In this document: positions 15,077 through 24,097 of the stretch, one piece after another | Layout of the letters: every line of letters begins with the position of its first letter | Position numbering within the stretch: the stretch's first letter is position 1 | Origin: JALZAI01 sp038212215 | GTDB taxonomy: Bacteria > Actinomycetota > Actinomycetes > Mycobacteriales > Jatrophihabitantaceae | Direction: 5' to 3' | DNA: 64,000 bases | Assembly (NCBI GenBank): GCA_038212215.1 | Contig: JBBQUT010000017.1 | Location: 24,027 to 88,026 of the forward strand | Made by a program: the position numbers and the translations under genes | Notes under the pieces: model-generated | What the model was told of the DNA's origin: nothing | Database searches by the model: none | Seen by the model: the letters and a program-made list of their open reading frames with translations, nothing else

Positions 15077-16657
15077 TCAGGGCAGATCGATGTCGGCGTA
15101 GACCGGATTGTGGTCGGAGGGAATGACGCCGACGAATGCTCCATATGAAAGGTCTAGCAGTTGGCCCCACGCCCGCACCGCAGTACCGCTGGAAACGAAC
15201 AACCGGTCTGCGCTGCCGCCCAGCGGTGCCTGGCGGAAATAACCGTTGATGCTGCCGTACTGCGCGTTGTAGTGGGTCTGCGCGGCGCCAAATGCGTCAG
15301 AGATCAGATGCGTCTGCATCTCCAGCCCAGGCGTGTCTAGGGTCAGGTAGCGGTCAGGCCACGAGTTCATGTCTCCGCCGTAGATGGTGGACGTGACGCC
15401 ATGGCTGCTCGCGTAGGCACGTGCCAGCGCAATCATGTTGTCGACCTCAATTTTCCGTTCGCTGTCGCCTACCGGTCCACGGACCGAGGTGAGGTGCGTG
15501 CCGAGATACAGGAATGTCGCACCGCTGCTGTTCGCCCTGAACAACTGGTAAGCCGTGCTCACCGAGTACCCGATCATCCAGTGACCACCCGGGCCCAGTG
15601 GCGTGACGGTGGAACGGTTGTAGAGAACGTAATTGCTCATGTACGGGCTGTTCTGATTCGGTCCCGGGTTGCTTCCGTGATCAGTGTTGGCAAGCGCATA
15701 CCCACTGCCCAGTCCGGACGCGATGGAGTCGACCTCACGAACGTAATTACCGGAGGTGGCGACGTTGCCGCCGGCCTCTTGCACTGTGATCACGTCGGCA
15801 GAGGCCCCGGAGAGCAGGGAGACGACACCGGCGCGGCGCTGAGACCAGGGGGCCAGGACACTGCCGTTCTCGATATTTCCGTCGTAGTTCACGCTGAGCG
15901 TGTTGTAGGTCAGCACCCGCAGATGCTGCGGGGACGACATGGGGACGGCCGTGACAGCCGGGCCGAAGCTAGATAAGACCAACCCGTTGCTTGCGCGGAC
16001 GCGGAACCAGTAGCGCACTCCGGCGCGCAAGTCGTACGGCGTGAAGCGGCGCGTGTTGTCGGTTGTCGTGTAAATTCGCTGCCCGGTGGTGAAGGCCGCA
16101 TCGGTGGCCTGCTGGATCCCGAAGCCGGTGGTCGACGGCGACCACCACGCCAGGTAGGTGCCGCTGGATCCGACCGTTACGCCCAGCCTCGTGGGCACGG
16201 GCGGCATCAGGTGCACGTACTGGTAGGCACTAGACCACCGGATAATCGGTCCGTTGATCGTCGCGACCCGGTAGTAGTACGTGGCGGAGGTGTAACCCAC
16301 CGGTACGTAGATCCGCGGTGCGGCTGCGCCGGTGGTGACGCGCTGTGGGCTGTAGCGGTTGATGTTGGCGTAGTAGATGTCGGACTCGACCGTCGAGGCG
16401 GTGACCCGGTACCACGTGGCGTTGGGTGCGACGTCGAGCGCGACGGTGAACGAGGTCGACGTACGCGCTGCTGTGTGTACGCCGACAGCCACCCCCGGCC
16501 ATCCTGACGCGTCAGCCGGACCGGTTCCGGTGGCGACAAGCACTGCTGAAGCAACAGCGACGGTAAGCAATCGGGTTACGGACCGGGTGATATGGCGCCG
16601 ACCGGCATGGTCACGGACGTGCGCCATCGTGAGCGGGGGCATGCGCATACTTTTCAC
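15077..16657 (-). CDS. Secreted endonuclease/exonuclease/phosphatase-fold protein with fibronectin-like N-terminal domains
   Basis: 526 residues. An N-terminal signal peptide (hydrophobic LLTVAVASAVLVATG, cleavage near ADASG) is followed by two beta-rich fibronectin-III-like modules (about 40-240) and a C-terminal EEP domain: VLTYNT at its start, VQEAGG with the metal-binding Glu, LGTHLTS, GGDMNSWPD and the catalytic SDHNPV. Such proteins act on DNA, RNA or phospholipid head groups outside the cell. GTG 16657 is chosen because AAGGAG lies 9 nt upstream; ATG 16648 and 16642 are alternatives. A tight 24-bp dyad overlaps the region just upstream of this ribosome site. Confidence 0.82.
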   Translation of the reverse strand: MKSMRMPPLTMAHVRDHAGRRHITRSVTRLLTVAVASAVLVATGTGPADASGWPGVAVGVHTAARTSTSFTVALDVAPNATWYRVTASTVESDIYYANINRYSPQRVTTGAAAPRIYVPVGYTSATYYYRVATINGPIIRWSSAYQYVHLMPPVPTRLGVTVGSSGTYLAWWSPSTTGFGIQQATDAAFTTGQRIYTTTDNTRRFTPYDLRAGVRYWFRVRASNGLVLSSFGPAVTAVPMSSPQHLRVLTYNTLSVNYDGNIENGSVLAPWSQRRAGVVSLLSGASADVITVQEAGGNVATSGNYVREVDSIASGLGSGYALANTDHGSNPGPNQNSPYMSNYVLYNRSTVTPLGPGGHWMIGYSVSTAYQLFRANSSGATFLYLGTHLTSVRGPVGDSERKIEVDNMIALARAYASSHGVTSTIYGGDMNSWPDRYLTLDTPGLEMQTHLISDAFGAAQTHYNAQYGSINGYFRQAPLGGSADRLFVSSGTAVRAWGQLLDLSYGAFVGVIPSDHNPVYADIDLP

Positions 16658-16672
16658 GGGGCTTGTCTCCTT

Positions 16673-16696
16673 GCGCAATGACCGTGGTCATTGCGC
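16673..16696. promoter_or_regulatory. Near-perfect 24-bp dyad upstream of the secreted nuclease gene
   Basis: Arms GCGCAATGACC and GGTCATTGCGC are perfect complements separated by only GT. The site abuts the AAGGAG ribosome site of the reverse gene. A 2-nt loop is too tight for a good RNA hairpin, so a dimeric repressor operator is the better reading. Confidence 0.6.
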
Positions 16697-16735
16697 CAAT
16701 GTTGACTTCCCCCGCGCGTTCCGCTTCGGATTTTG

Positions 16736-16750
16736 AGCGGTAGTACCGCT
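16736..16750. promoter_or_regulatory. 15-bp dyad near promoter of secreted nuclease gene
   Basis: AGCGGTA G TACCGCT, perfect 7-bp arms with a single central base. It lies next to TATAGT on the minus strand (a possible -10 box) and between two divergent genes, so it could control either. No regulator is identified. Confidence 0.4.
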
Positions 16751-16799
16751 TTAACTATACGCGAATTTCACAATAGATCGAACCGACCCCGTCGCACCG

Positions 16800-17861
16800 A
16801 TGTGCCAGAGTGAACCCGTGGTGAGTTCAGTGCTGCTTGCGGTCGACGGAAACTCCCTGGTGCACCGCAGCTACCACGCGCAGGCCCGCACCGGCATGCT
16901 CACCATCGACGGCAGGCCGACGTGGGCCGTGCGCGGGCTGCTCTGCCAACTGGTCGCTGCCGTCGATCGGATCCGTCCCGCAGCTGTCGTAGTCGGCTTC
17001 GACGATGCCGATCGCTCGTCACGGCGCGAGCGGTGGCCGAGCTATAAGGCCAACCGCGTCGACAAGCTGGAAACTCTCGTGGACCAACTCCAAAGTGCGG
17101 CCGAGGTGTTGCGCGAACTCGGTGTCGCCGTCATCGTGCCGGACGGTCTCGAGGCCGACGACGTGCTCGCGTCGGCCGCTGCCTTCGCGCGCCGCAACGC
17201 CTGGTCGACTGTCGTCGTCACCTCGGACCGCGACGCGTTCGCGCTCATCGACGACACGACGAGCGTGCTGCGGATCATCAATGGAGGGGTCGAGGCGTCA
17301 CCGCTGATGACCGCCGACCGGCTGGTCACCCTGCTCGGTGTGCACCCGACGCAATACCGCGATTTCGCCGCGCTACGGGGGGATCCGTCCGACAACCTGC
17401 CGGGGGTGCGCGGGATCGGGCCGCGAAGCGCCGCCCGACTGCTCGCGGAGTTCGGCAGCGCCGCTGCGGCGTTCGACGACCTTTCCCGGGTCCGATCCCG
17501 ACTCGGCGCCGCCATCGCGAGCCGGCTCGCTGCGCCACAGGCGCGTGCAGCGTGGGAACTGAATTGCCAGGTGATGAGGATGCATGACGATGTCTTCGGG
17601 GGGTTCGATCTGCGATGTGGGCCCGGAGTGCTGCCGCTCAGCGCGGGTCCGGTCGGCACGGTCTTTCGAGCGCAGAATTTGACCTGGACCGCGGCTGAGG
17701 CCCTGCGCGTGCTCGCCGACGTCGAGCCGGAGGAGATCCGAGCACCGCGAGCGAGCGAATCCCGGGTGTCCGACGCCTGGGCGACACGCGGTGGCGGCCC
17801 GCGCTCCTTGCCGAAACTGCCCGTTCGCAAGCCCGTCCCGACGCAACTGTCGCTGTTTTGA
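16800..17861 (+). CDS. Stand-alone 5'-3' exonuclease / flap nuclease (Pol I N-domain-like)
   Basis: 353 residues. Residues 12-260 match the 5' nuclease domain: LLAVDGNSLVHRSYHA, VVGFDDADRSSRRERWPSYKANR, DGLEADDVLAS and TSDRDAFALID (metal-binding acidic clusters), then the helix-hairpin-helix GDPSDNLPGVRGIGPRSAARLL. No polymerase domain. Actinobacteria carry such a separate enzyme (mycobacterial FenA type) for Okazaki fragment and repair flap removal. The last residues are PTQLSLF-stop, an excellent sliding-clamp (DnaN) binding motif after a charged linker. ATG 16800 is used; in-frame GTG 16818 and 16821 are possible starts. Confidence 0.88.
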   Translation: MCQSEPVVSSVLLAVDGNSLVHRSYHAQARTGMLTIDGRPTWAVRGLLCQLVAAVDRIRPAAVVVGFDDADRSSRRERWPSYKANRVDKLETLVDQLQSAAEVLRELGVAVIVPDGLEADDVLASAAAFARRNAWSTVVVTSDRDAFALIDDTTSVLRIINGGVEASPLMTADRLVTLLGVHPTQYRDFAALRGDPSDNLPGVRGIGPRSAARLLAEFGSAAAAFDDLSRVRSRLGAAIASRLAAPQARAAWELNCQVMRMHDDVFGGFDLRCGPGVLPLSAGPVGTVFRAQNLTWTAAEALRVLADVEPEEIRAPRASESRVSDAWATRGGGPRSLPKLPVRKPVPTQLSLF

Positions 17862-18301
17862 GAGGTGGGGCCGGTCGCCGCCATGGGCCCGTTTCAGCGC
17901 AGGGTACGACGTGCGCTCAACCCGTTCTCCACCCGCGTGACGATGCTCATCCAGGGAGCGGGTACTCGTCGTGCATTCGGACCTCAGCGTCGTGCGATGC
18001 AGCGTTCATCCGCGAGCTATGGCTGGACGTTGACACCGAGCCCTCGACGCAGATCGTTCACCCGTGCGTTCGCAGCGCCGGTCGTCGAGGTGTTCGTGCC
18101 GTGGCGATCGGGTCTGTGGTCATGCAGTGGGTCGAGCGAGACCCGGGCTCGGCCGGGGTGCGTGAACCGCGCCGTCCCAAGCCGGCGCCGCGGACGGCGT
18201 CCGGAATGCTCGACGAACAACCCGACGAAGCCGTCGGCTGAGCAAGGCTCGCAAGAAAGGGCTATCGCACCGCGGGTATTGCGTGCTGACCACCGCCATA
18301 G
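17862..18301. other. 440-bp gap without a convincing gene
   Basis: Between the 5' nuclease gene and the convergent end of paaE. Two forward frames stay open for part of it (17865-18314 and 17858-18241), with the second ending in a Pro/Arg-rich tail, but neither has a family signature or ribosome site, and together they look like a decayed or shifted reading frame rather than a working gene. No terminator hairpin or RNA gene was recognised. Confidence 0.4.
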
Positions 18302-19351
18302 TCACGTGTCGTAGTCGACGCGCACCGTATCCGTGGTCGGCAATGCCTGGCACGTAAGCACATAGCCGGCGTCGGTCTCATTCGGCTCCAGCGCGTAGTT
18401 GCGGCGCATCTCGACAGCGCCCAGGGTGACCATGGCTCGGCAGGTGCCGCACACACCGCCCTTGCAGGCGAACGGCAGATCCGGGCGCACCAGCTGTGCG
18501 GCGTCGAGAATGGGCACACCCGCGGCGACGGTGACGGTGGTGCTGCGGCCGTCCAAGATCACCGTCACCTCGGCGCCAGGTCCGGATGCGCCGTCTTCGT
18601 GGTGCACCTCGGCCGGTGGCTCGTCCTCGACGTAGAACAGCTCGCGATGGACGCGTGACGAATCGACACCGAGCTCGGCAAGCACGTCGATCGCGTCGCG
18701 CACCATGCCGAAGGGCCCGCACAGCCACCAATGGTCCACGCCGGGGACGTCGACCGTCACCGGCAGCAACGTACGCAGCTTGGACGCATCGAGACGTCCG
18801 GAAAAGAGCTCGACCTCCTGCGGTTCTCGCGACAGCACATGTACCAACCGCATGCGCACCGGGTACGCGTCCTTCAGATCGGCGACGTCGTCGGCGAACA
18901 TCACCGAGTCGCTGCGGCGGTTGCCGTAAAGCAAAGTGACCGTGGAGTCGGCGTGCGCGGCGAGCACGGAGGCGGCGATGGAGAGCACCGGGGTGATTCC
19001 CGAACCGGCCGCGATAAGCACGTGGTGCCCCGGCTCGCTGAGGTCGGGGGTGAACGAACCGGACGGCGCCTGCACCTCGACCACGTCGCCGACACGAACC
19101 GATCGCACCAGCCAACCCGAGACCGCGCCGCCTGCGACCTCACGCACGCCGATGCGCGGTGGCCGCCCGGCAGGCGCGCAGATGGAGTACGACCGGCGCT
19201 CGACGCCGCGCTGCAGCGTCAGCGATTGCCCTGCGGCAAAGGCGAATGTCGCTCGCAGCTCATCGGGAACCGCAAATGTCACGGCCACCGAGTCGTCGGT
19301 CAAGAGGTCCACACCTGCCACCGTCAGCCCGAAGAAGTCGGTGCGCGCCAT
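18302..19351 (-). CDS. paaE: Phenylacetyl-CoA 1,2-epoxidase, reductase subunit
   Basis: 349 residues. Passes electrons from NADPH to the di-iron oxygenase PaaA. N-terminal FAD domain (RRSYSICAP, the RxYS flavin motif), NAD domain (LIAAGSGITPVLSIAASVL and LLYGNRRSDSVMFAD), and a C-terminal plant-type ferredoxin with CKGGVCGTCRAMV plus a later Cys (VLTCQAL) as the four [2Fe-2S] ligands. It begins directly after the paaD stop, the last gene of paaZABCDE. Confidence 0.95.
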   Translation of the reverse strand: MARTDFFGLTVAGVDLLTDDSVAVTFAVPDELRATFAFAAGQSLTLQRGVERRSYSICAPAGRPPRIGVREVAGGAVSGWLVRSVRVGDVVEVQAPSGSFTPDLSEPGHHVLIAAGSGITPVLSIAASVLAAHADSTVTLLYGNRRSDSVMFADDVADLKDAYPVRMRLVHVLSREPQEVELFSGRLDASKLRTLLPVTVDVPGVDHWWLCGPFGMVRDAIDVLAELGVDSSRVHRELFYVEDEPPAEVHHEDGASGPGAEVTVILDGRSTTVTVAAGVPILDAAQLVRPDLPFACKGGVCGTCRAMVTLGAVEMRRNYALEPNETDAGYVLTCQALPTTDTVRVDYDT

Positions 19352-19843
19352 TCAGATCGCCTTGACGTATTCAAATGGCTCGCTGCACGCGACGCAGCGG
19401 TAGAGCGCCTTGCACGCCGTCGCGCTGAAGGCGGCTGTCTGCGCGGTCTGCCCCGACCCGCAGCGCGGGCACAGGACGGCGTCCGGACGGGCGGTGAGCC
19501 GTAACGGGATCGGGCCGGCGCGCATCCCGAGCGAATGCGGCGCCGCGATGCCGGCAGCGGCCAGCTTGCGGCGGCCCTGCGCGGTGATCCAGTTCGAGCT
19601 CCACGCCGGAGCAAGCTGCGTGCGGACCGCCACGCGTGCGTAGCCCGCCAACTCCAGTCGGTGTCGCAGGTCGTGGCTGATTTCGTGCATGGCGGGGCAG
19701 CCGCTGTAGGTCGGCGTGATCGTGGCGACGACGCCGTCGCCATCCTCCTGGACGGCACGCAGAATTCCCAGATCTGCGACGGTGAGCATCGGCAGTTCCG
19801 GATCCGGTGTTTCGGCAGCGATATCCCACGCGGTGCTCACCAT
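19352..19843 (-). CDS. paaD: PaaD, maturation factor of the phenylacetyl-CoA epoxidase
   Basis: 163 residues: an N-terminal DUF59/MIP18-like domain (DPELPMLTVADLGILRAV; TPTYSGCPAM with the conserved Cys) and a C-terminal zinc-ribbon with CPRCGS and YRCVACSEPF. Needed for iron-sulfur or iron insertion into the epoxidase complex. ATG 19843 and GTG 19840 are both in frame; the latter would overlap the paaC stop by 4 nt (GTGA). Confidence 0.93.
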   Translation of the reverse strand: MVSTAWDIAAETPDPELPMLTVADLGILRAVQEDGDGVVATITPTYSGCPAMHEISHDLRHRLELAGYARVAVRTQLAPAWSSNWITAQGRRKLAAAGIAAPHSLGMRAGPIPLRLTARPDAVLCPRCGSGQTAQTAAFSATACKALYRCVACSEPFEYVKAI

Positions 19844-20715
19844 GTCGCATCCGGATGCGCGCGCGCCACGCTCTGCAGTTCAGCGAGCACGTAGCCGAGC
19901 GCTTCGGTGTGGATTCCGTCCCTGCCGGTGCGTCCGGCAACCGCTGCCATCGCAGCGCTGTCGGGACGCTGCAGGCCGGCCGTTGCGAACACGGTGTCGA
20001 GAACCACGTCGACCTCGCCGCGGACAGTTGCGGGATCAGCCGCGACACCAGGCAAGGAAGACTCGACCGAATGGGTTCGGAAGAGCTCGTCCACCAGCGG
20101 CCAGAAGGAAGCGAGCGCATCCTGCATCCGGGTTCGGGAGAACTCCGTGCCGTCGCCTAGCCGCACGACCCACTGCGCCGCGTAGTCGCGATGGTAGGTC
20201 AGCTCTTTGACGCCCTTGCCCGCGATCGCACTGAGCACCGGATCCTTAGACACAGCAAGCGATTCGAAGAGGGCAAGGCGCCAAGACGCGAAAACCAGCA
20301 GCCGCCCGACGAGCTCGGCGAAATCCTTGTCGCGGTGTTCGACGATGCGGACGTTGCGGAAGTCCACCTCGTCGCGGAAGTAGGCGAGCCGGTCTTCGGA
20401 GCGTCCGGTGCCGTCGGCTTTACCTGCACGCGCAAGCAACAATCGTGCCTGGCCAAGCAGATCAAGCGCAATATTCGCGATTGCCGTCTCTTCCTCCAGT
20501 TCGGGCAGGCAGGTCATCCATTGCTGCAGGCGGTGGGAGTAGATCAGCGCGTCGTCGCCGAGCATGAGGCAGTACGCACCGAGCGCGACACCGTCGACGT
20601 AGGACGGCACGGACGTGTCGATTCCCTCGAGCGGATCGGTGAAGCCGGTGCCATAGGCCCAACGGTGATCGTCGTTCTCGGAGAGCCCGTCGTACGGGGT
20701 GTCGTGGCTCATCAT
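19837..20715 (-). CDS. paaC: Phenylacetyl-CoA epoxidase, structural subunit PaaC
   Basis: 292-residue ferritin-like helical protein that forms the core heterodimer with PaaA but lacks a full di-iron site. Family stretches: LGDDALIYSHRLQQWMT, EEETAIANIALDLLGQARLLL and KELTYHRDYAAQWVVRLGDGTE. It begins 3 nt after the paaB stop, with ATG-ATG at 20715/20712. Confidence 0.95.
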   Translation of the reverse strand: MMSHDTPYDGLSENDDHRWAYGTGFTDPLEGIDTSVPSYVDGVALGAYCLMLGDDALIYSHRLQQWMTCLPELEEETAIANIALDLLGQARLLLARAGKADGTGRSEDRLAYFRDEVDFRNVRIVEHRDKDFAELVGRLLVFASWRLALFESLAVSKDPVLSAIAGKGVKELTYHRDYAAQWVVRLGDGTEFSRTRMQDALASFWPLVDELFRTHSVESSLPGVAADPATVRGEVDVVLDTVFATAGLQRPDSAAMAAVAGRTGRDGIHTEALGYVLAELQSVARAHPDATW

Positions 20716-20718
20716 TAC

Positions 20719-21081
20719 CTACATGTGGGGGACGTCGTCGGGGATGTCGTAGAACGTGGGATGCCGATAGACCTTGTCGCCGGACGGCGCGAAGAAAGGA
20801 TCCTTCTCGTCCGGGCTGGATGCGGTGATGTCGCGCGCCGCTGTCACCCAGATCGACACGCCCTCGTTACGGCGTGTGTAGAGATCACGTGCGTGGTGCA
20901 GCGCCATCTGCGCGTCGGCGGCGTGCAGCGAACCGACGTGCACATGGTTGAGCCCACGCTTTCCACGCAGGAACACCTCGTACAGCGGCCAGTCGGACTT
21001 GACGACCTCCGGATCGGGCGCGACCGGCACGCCGCTCACCGGCACCGCGCCGTGCCCGCCCTCGGCGGTGAACTCGGTCAT
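20719..21081 (-). CDS. paaB: Phenylacetyl-CoA epoxidase subunit PaaB
   Basis: 120-residue subunit that bridges the PaaAC pairs. WPLYEVFLRGKRGLNHVHVGSLHA and ALHHARDLYTRRNEGVSIWVT are the PaaB signature. The first ~25 residues are a Gly/Pro-rich extension. The ATG overlaps the paaA stop by 4 nt. Confidence 0.95.
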   Translation of the reverse strand: MTEFTAEGGHGAVPVSGVPVAPDPEVVKSDWPLYEVFLRGKRGLNHVHVGSLHAADAQMALHHARDLYTRRNEGVSIWVTAARDITASSPDEKDPFFAPSGDKVYRHPTFYDIPDDVPHM

Positions 21082-21998
21082 GGCCGCCCCTTTGCGGCAT
21101 GCGCGCTCGCCGCTTCGCGCACCCAGGCGCCGTCGTCATGCGCGGCTTTGCGATGTGCCACGCGCTGGGTGTTGCAGGGACCGTGGCCCCTGATGACGGC
21201 CGTGAACTCGATCCAGTCGATCGGACCGAAGTCGTGATGCCCGCGCTCGGCGTTCCAGCGCAACTCCGAGTCCGGCAACGTCACGCCGAGCTTGGCCGCC
21301 TGCGGCACGGACATGTCTACAAAACGCTGCCGCAGTTCGTCATTGGTGTGTCGCTTAATCCCCCACGCCATCGACTGCTCGGTGTTGGGCGACTGGTCAT
21401 CGGGCGGTCCGAACATCATCAGTGCGGGCCACCAGAACCGGTTCGTCGCCTCCTGCACCATGGCGCGCTGCGCGTCAGTGCCGCGCATCATCGTCATCAG
21501 CAACTCGTAACCCTGACGCTGGTGGAACGACTCTTCCTTGCAGATCCGGATCATCGCCCGCGCGTAGGGCCCGTAGGACGAGCGGCACAGCGGCACCTGG
21601 TTACAGATTGCGGCGCCATCGACCAGCCAGCCGATCACGCCGACGTCGGCGTAGGACAGCGTCGGGTAGTTGAAGATCGACGAGTACTTCTGTCGACCGT
21701 TGATCAGCTTGTCGGTGAGATCCGCACGGTCGGCCCCGAGCGTTTCGGTGGCGGAATAGAGATACATTCCGTGCCCTGCTTCGTCCTGCACCTTCGCAAT
21801 GAGAATCGCCTTACGTCGCAGGGAAGGCGCCCGCGTTATCCAGTTGGCCTCCGGCTGCATGCCGATGATTTCCGAGTGCGCGTGCTGCGCGATCTGGCGG
21901 ATCATCGTCCTGCGGTACGCGTCTGGCATCCAGTCGCGGGGTTCGATGCGATGTTCGTGTTCGATCGTCTCGTCGAAGTGCGTTTCCAGACTGGTCAT
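21078..21998 (-). CDS. paaA: Phenylacetyl-CoA epoxidase, catalytic di-iron subunit PaaA
   Basis: 306 residues. Epoxidises phenylacetyl-CoA at C1-C2 with O2. Iron ligands lie on the helices carrying AKVQDEAGHGMYLY (ExxH) and ICKEESFHQRQGYEL (ExxH). ATG 21998 is chosen over the upstream in-frame GTG because it overlaps the paaZ stop as ATGA. Usual length for PaaA. Confidence 0.96.
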   Translation of the reverse strand: MTSLETHFDETIEHEHRIEPRDWMPDAYRRTMIRQIAQHAHSEIIGMQPEANWITRAPSLRRKAILIAKVQDEAGHGMYLYSATETLGADRADLTDKLINGRQKYSSIFNYPTLSYADVGVIGWLVDGAAICNQVPLCRSSYGPYARAMIRICKEESFHQRQGYELLMTMMRGTDAQRAMVQEATNRFWWPALMMFGPPDDQSPNTEQSMAWGIKRHTNDELRQRFVDMSVPQAAKLGVTLPDSELRWNAERGHHDFGPIDWIEFTAVIRGHGPCNTQRVAHRKAAHDDGAWVREAASAHAAKGRP

Positions 21999-24046
21999 GC
22001 CGGCCACTCTCTAGCCACCATCGTTAGCACGTCGTAGCGCGCGACCGATGAACCGTCCTGCTTGGTGACGTCGGCATCCCAACGCACCTCACCGTGCGCG
22101 CTGTCTCCACGCGGTGTGATCTGCTTGCAGGTCAAGGCAACTGACAGCTCGTCGCCGGGGTACACCGGCGTCAGGAAGCGCAGGTTGTCGATTCCGTAGT
22201 TCGCCAGCACCGGCCCCGGGTCAGGATCGACGAACAACCCCGCTGCGAGTGACACGACCAAGTAGCCGTGCGCGACCCGTCCGCTGAAGAACGGATTCGC
22301 GGCTGCCGCGGCGTCGTCCATGTGGACGTAAAAAGTGTCGCCGGTGAACTCGGCGAAATGCTCGATGTCCTCGACAGTGACGGCTCGCGGACCGGCGCTC
22401 ACGGTGTCGCCGATTCGTAGCGTGGCAAGCGACTTGCGGAACGGGTGCTCGTCGGCGGTGTTGCGCTCGGTGCCGGGCACCCACCGGTTCGTGATGGCCG
22501 ACAGCATGCGCGGGCTGCCTTGAACCGCGGTGCGCTGCATGTGGTGCAGTACGCCGCGGATCCCACCGAGCTCTTCGCCGCCGCCGGCTCGTCCCGGCCC
22601 GCCGTGGATCAGCGCCGGCATCGGCGAACCGTGGCCGGTCGACTCAGGCGCGGCCTCCTGGTCGAGCACGAGCAGACGGCCGTGCCATGCGGCGGTGCCA
22701 AGCACGACGTCGCGGGCGAAGGACGGGTCGCCTGTCACAACGGAGCCCGCAAGGCTGCCCAGGCCCCGGCCGGCGAGTTCGATCACGTGCGCGGTGTCGG
22801 TGTAGCCGAGCACCGTCGACACCGGCCCGAAAGCCTCCACCTCATGTGGTTCGGGGCGCTCGACGTCGTCGCAGCGCACCAGCATCGGCGAGACGAAAGC
22901 GCCTCGCGTCGCGTCGGCATCGACGAGTTCGACGTGATCCGGGTCGCCGAACACCAGGGTGCCGGCCGAAGTGAGCGCCTTCATCGAGCGGCGTACCTCC
23001 TCACGCTGCTCGAGGCTCGCCAGGGCCCCCATCCGCACGCCCTCGGCCGCCGGGTTCCCGACGCTGATCTTCGCCAACCTGGCCGACACGGCGTCGACGA
23101 CGTCGACGACGACACCGGACGGTACGAACGCGCGCCGGATCGCGGTGCATTTCTGCCCGGCCTTGACGGTCATCTCAGTGACGAGTTGCTTTACGTACAG
23201 GTCAAACTCCGGCGTCCCGGCGGTCGCGTCCGGTCCGAGGATCGAGCAGTTCAACGAGTCTGCCTCGGCATTGAAGCGCACCGAGCGCGACACGACGGAC
23301 GGGTGTGAGCGCAACCGCTGCGCGGTCGAGGCCGAACCGGTGAAGCCGAGCAGATCCTGCTCACCGAGATGGTCGAGCAGGTCACCGGCACTGCCGCAGA
23401 CCAGCTGCATCGCACCCTGCGGCAACAGCCCGGACTCGACGATCAACTCGAGCAGGCGGTGGGTCAGGTACGCGGTCTGCGACGCGGGCTTGACCAGCGA
23501 CGGCACGCCGGCAAGGAACGCGGGCGCGAACTTCTCGAGCGGGCCCCACGCGGGAAAGTTGAACGCGTTGATCTGCACGGCCACGCCGCGCAATGGCGTG
23601 AGGATGTGCTGCCCCAGGAACACACCGGTCTTCCCGAGCTGTTCGGACGCACCTTCGACATAGGACCGCTCATTGGGCAGCTCACGCTTGCCCTTGCTCG
23701 CATAGCTCAGCAGCACGCCGATGCCGCCGTCGATGTCGAACTTCGAGTCGTACAGCGTCGCCCCGGTGTGCGCGGACAACGCGTACAACTCCTCGCGGTG
23801 CTCACGCAGCATCAAGGCGAGCGACTTCAGCATCGCGGCGCGCTCATGGAAGGTGAGCTCACGCAGCGCCGGCCCGACGACCGTCCTGCCGTAGCGAAGC
23901 GCCGCGCCCATATCGATGCCTGCCGATGAAATGCGAGCGACTTCCGTTCCGTCGATCGCATCGTGGACGGGCTGCCCGTCGTCCTGCGGCGCCATCCAGG
24001 AGCCGCCGACGTAGCTCGGCAATGCCCTCGTCAAATCCGCTGTCAC
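21995..24046 (-). CDS. paaZ: Oxepin-CoA hydrolase / 3-oxo-5,6-dehydrosuberyl-CoA semialdehyde dehydrogenase
   Basis: 683 residues, two domains. Residues 1-520 are an NADP aldehyde dehydrogenase (VLGYTDTAH, GQKCTAIRRAFVP with the catalytic Cys). Residues 540-680 are an (R)-hydratase-type MaoC domain (NPFFSGRVAHGYLVVSLAAGL). The hydratase opens the oxepin ring of ring-oxidised phenylacetyl-CoA and the dehydrogenase removes the reactive aldehyde. GTG 24046 follows GGAGG; TTG 24049 is less likely. It is the first gene of the operon and is divergent from paaI, with a TetR-type operator between. Confidence 0.94.
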   Translation of the reverse strand: MTADLTRALPSYVGGSWMAPQDDGQPVHDAIDGTEVARISSAGIDMGAALRYGRTVVGPALRELTFHERAAMLKSLALMLREHREELYALSAHTGATLYDSKFDIDGGIGVLLSYASKGKRELPNERSYVEGASEQLGKTGVFLGQHILTPLRGVAVQINAFNFPAWGPLEKFAPAFLAGVPSLVKPASQTAYLTHRLLELIVESGLLPQGAMQLVCGSAGDLLDHLGEQDLLGFTGSASTAQRLRSHPSVVSRSVRFNAEADSLNCSILGPDATAGTPEFDLYVKQLVTEMTVKAGQKCTAIRRAFVPSGVVVDVVDAVSARLAKISVGNPAAEGVRMGALASLEQREEVRRSMKALTSAGTLVFGDPDHVELVDADATRGAFVSPMLVRCDDVERPEPHEVEAFGPVSTVLGYTDTAHVIELAGRGLGSLAGSVVTGDPSFARDVVLGTAAWHGRLLVLDQEAAPESTGHGSPMPALIHGGPGRAGGGEELGGIRGVLHHMQRTAVQGSPRMLSAITNRWVPGTERNTADEHPFRKSLATLRIGDTVSAGPRAVTVEDIEHFAEFTGDTFYVHMDDAAAAANPFFSGRVAHGYLVVSLAAGLFVDPDPGPVLANYGIDNLRFLTPVYPGDELSVALTCKQITPRGDSAHGEVRWDADVTKQDGSSVARYDVLTMVAREWPA

Positions 24047-24061
24047 CAATACCTCCAGTAA

Positions 24062-24091
24062 TTACTGACCGATCGTTCAGTACGTTATCCT
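24062..24091 (+). promoter_or_regulatory. paaI promoter giving a leaderless mRNA
   Basis: TTACTG (24062-24067) and TATCCT (24086-24091) with 18-nt spacing. The GTG start of paaI lies 6 nt after the -10 box, so transcription should begin at or next to the start codon. The dyad at 24064-24081 occupies the spacer. Confidence 0.6.
24064..24081. promoter_or_regulatory. paaR: Probable PaaR (TetR) operator
   Basis: An 18-bp dyad: ACTGA / TCAGT arms around CGATCG with one mismatched pair. It sits between paaZ and paaI, inside the paaI core promoter, where binding would shut both directions. The TetR gene is the second gene of the forward transcript, so autoregulation is expected, with phenylacetyl-CoA as the likely inducer by analogy to known PaaR proteins. 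Confidence 0.65.
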
Positions 24092-24097
24092 GACCCG

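Noticed and set aside
17862..18301. Gene encoding a 127-149-residue basic protein
   Set aside because: Neither frame has a ribosome site, family match or clear codon preference; left as a gap.
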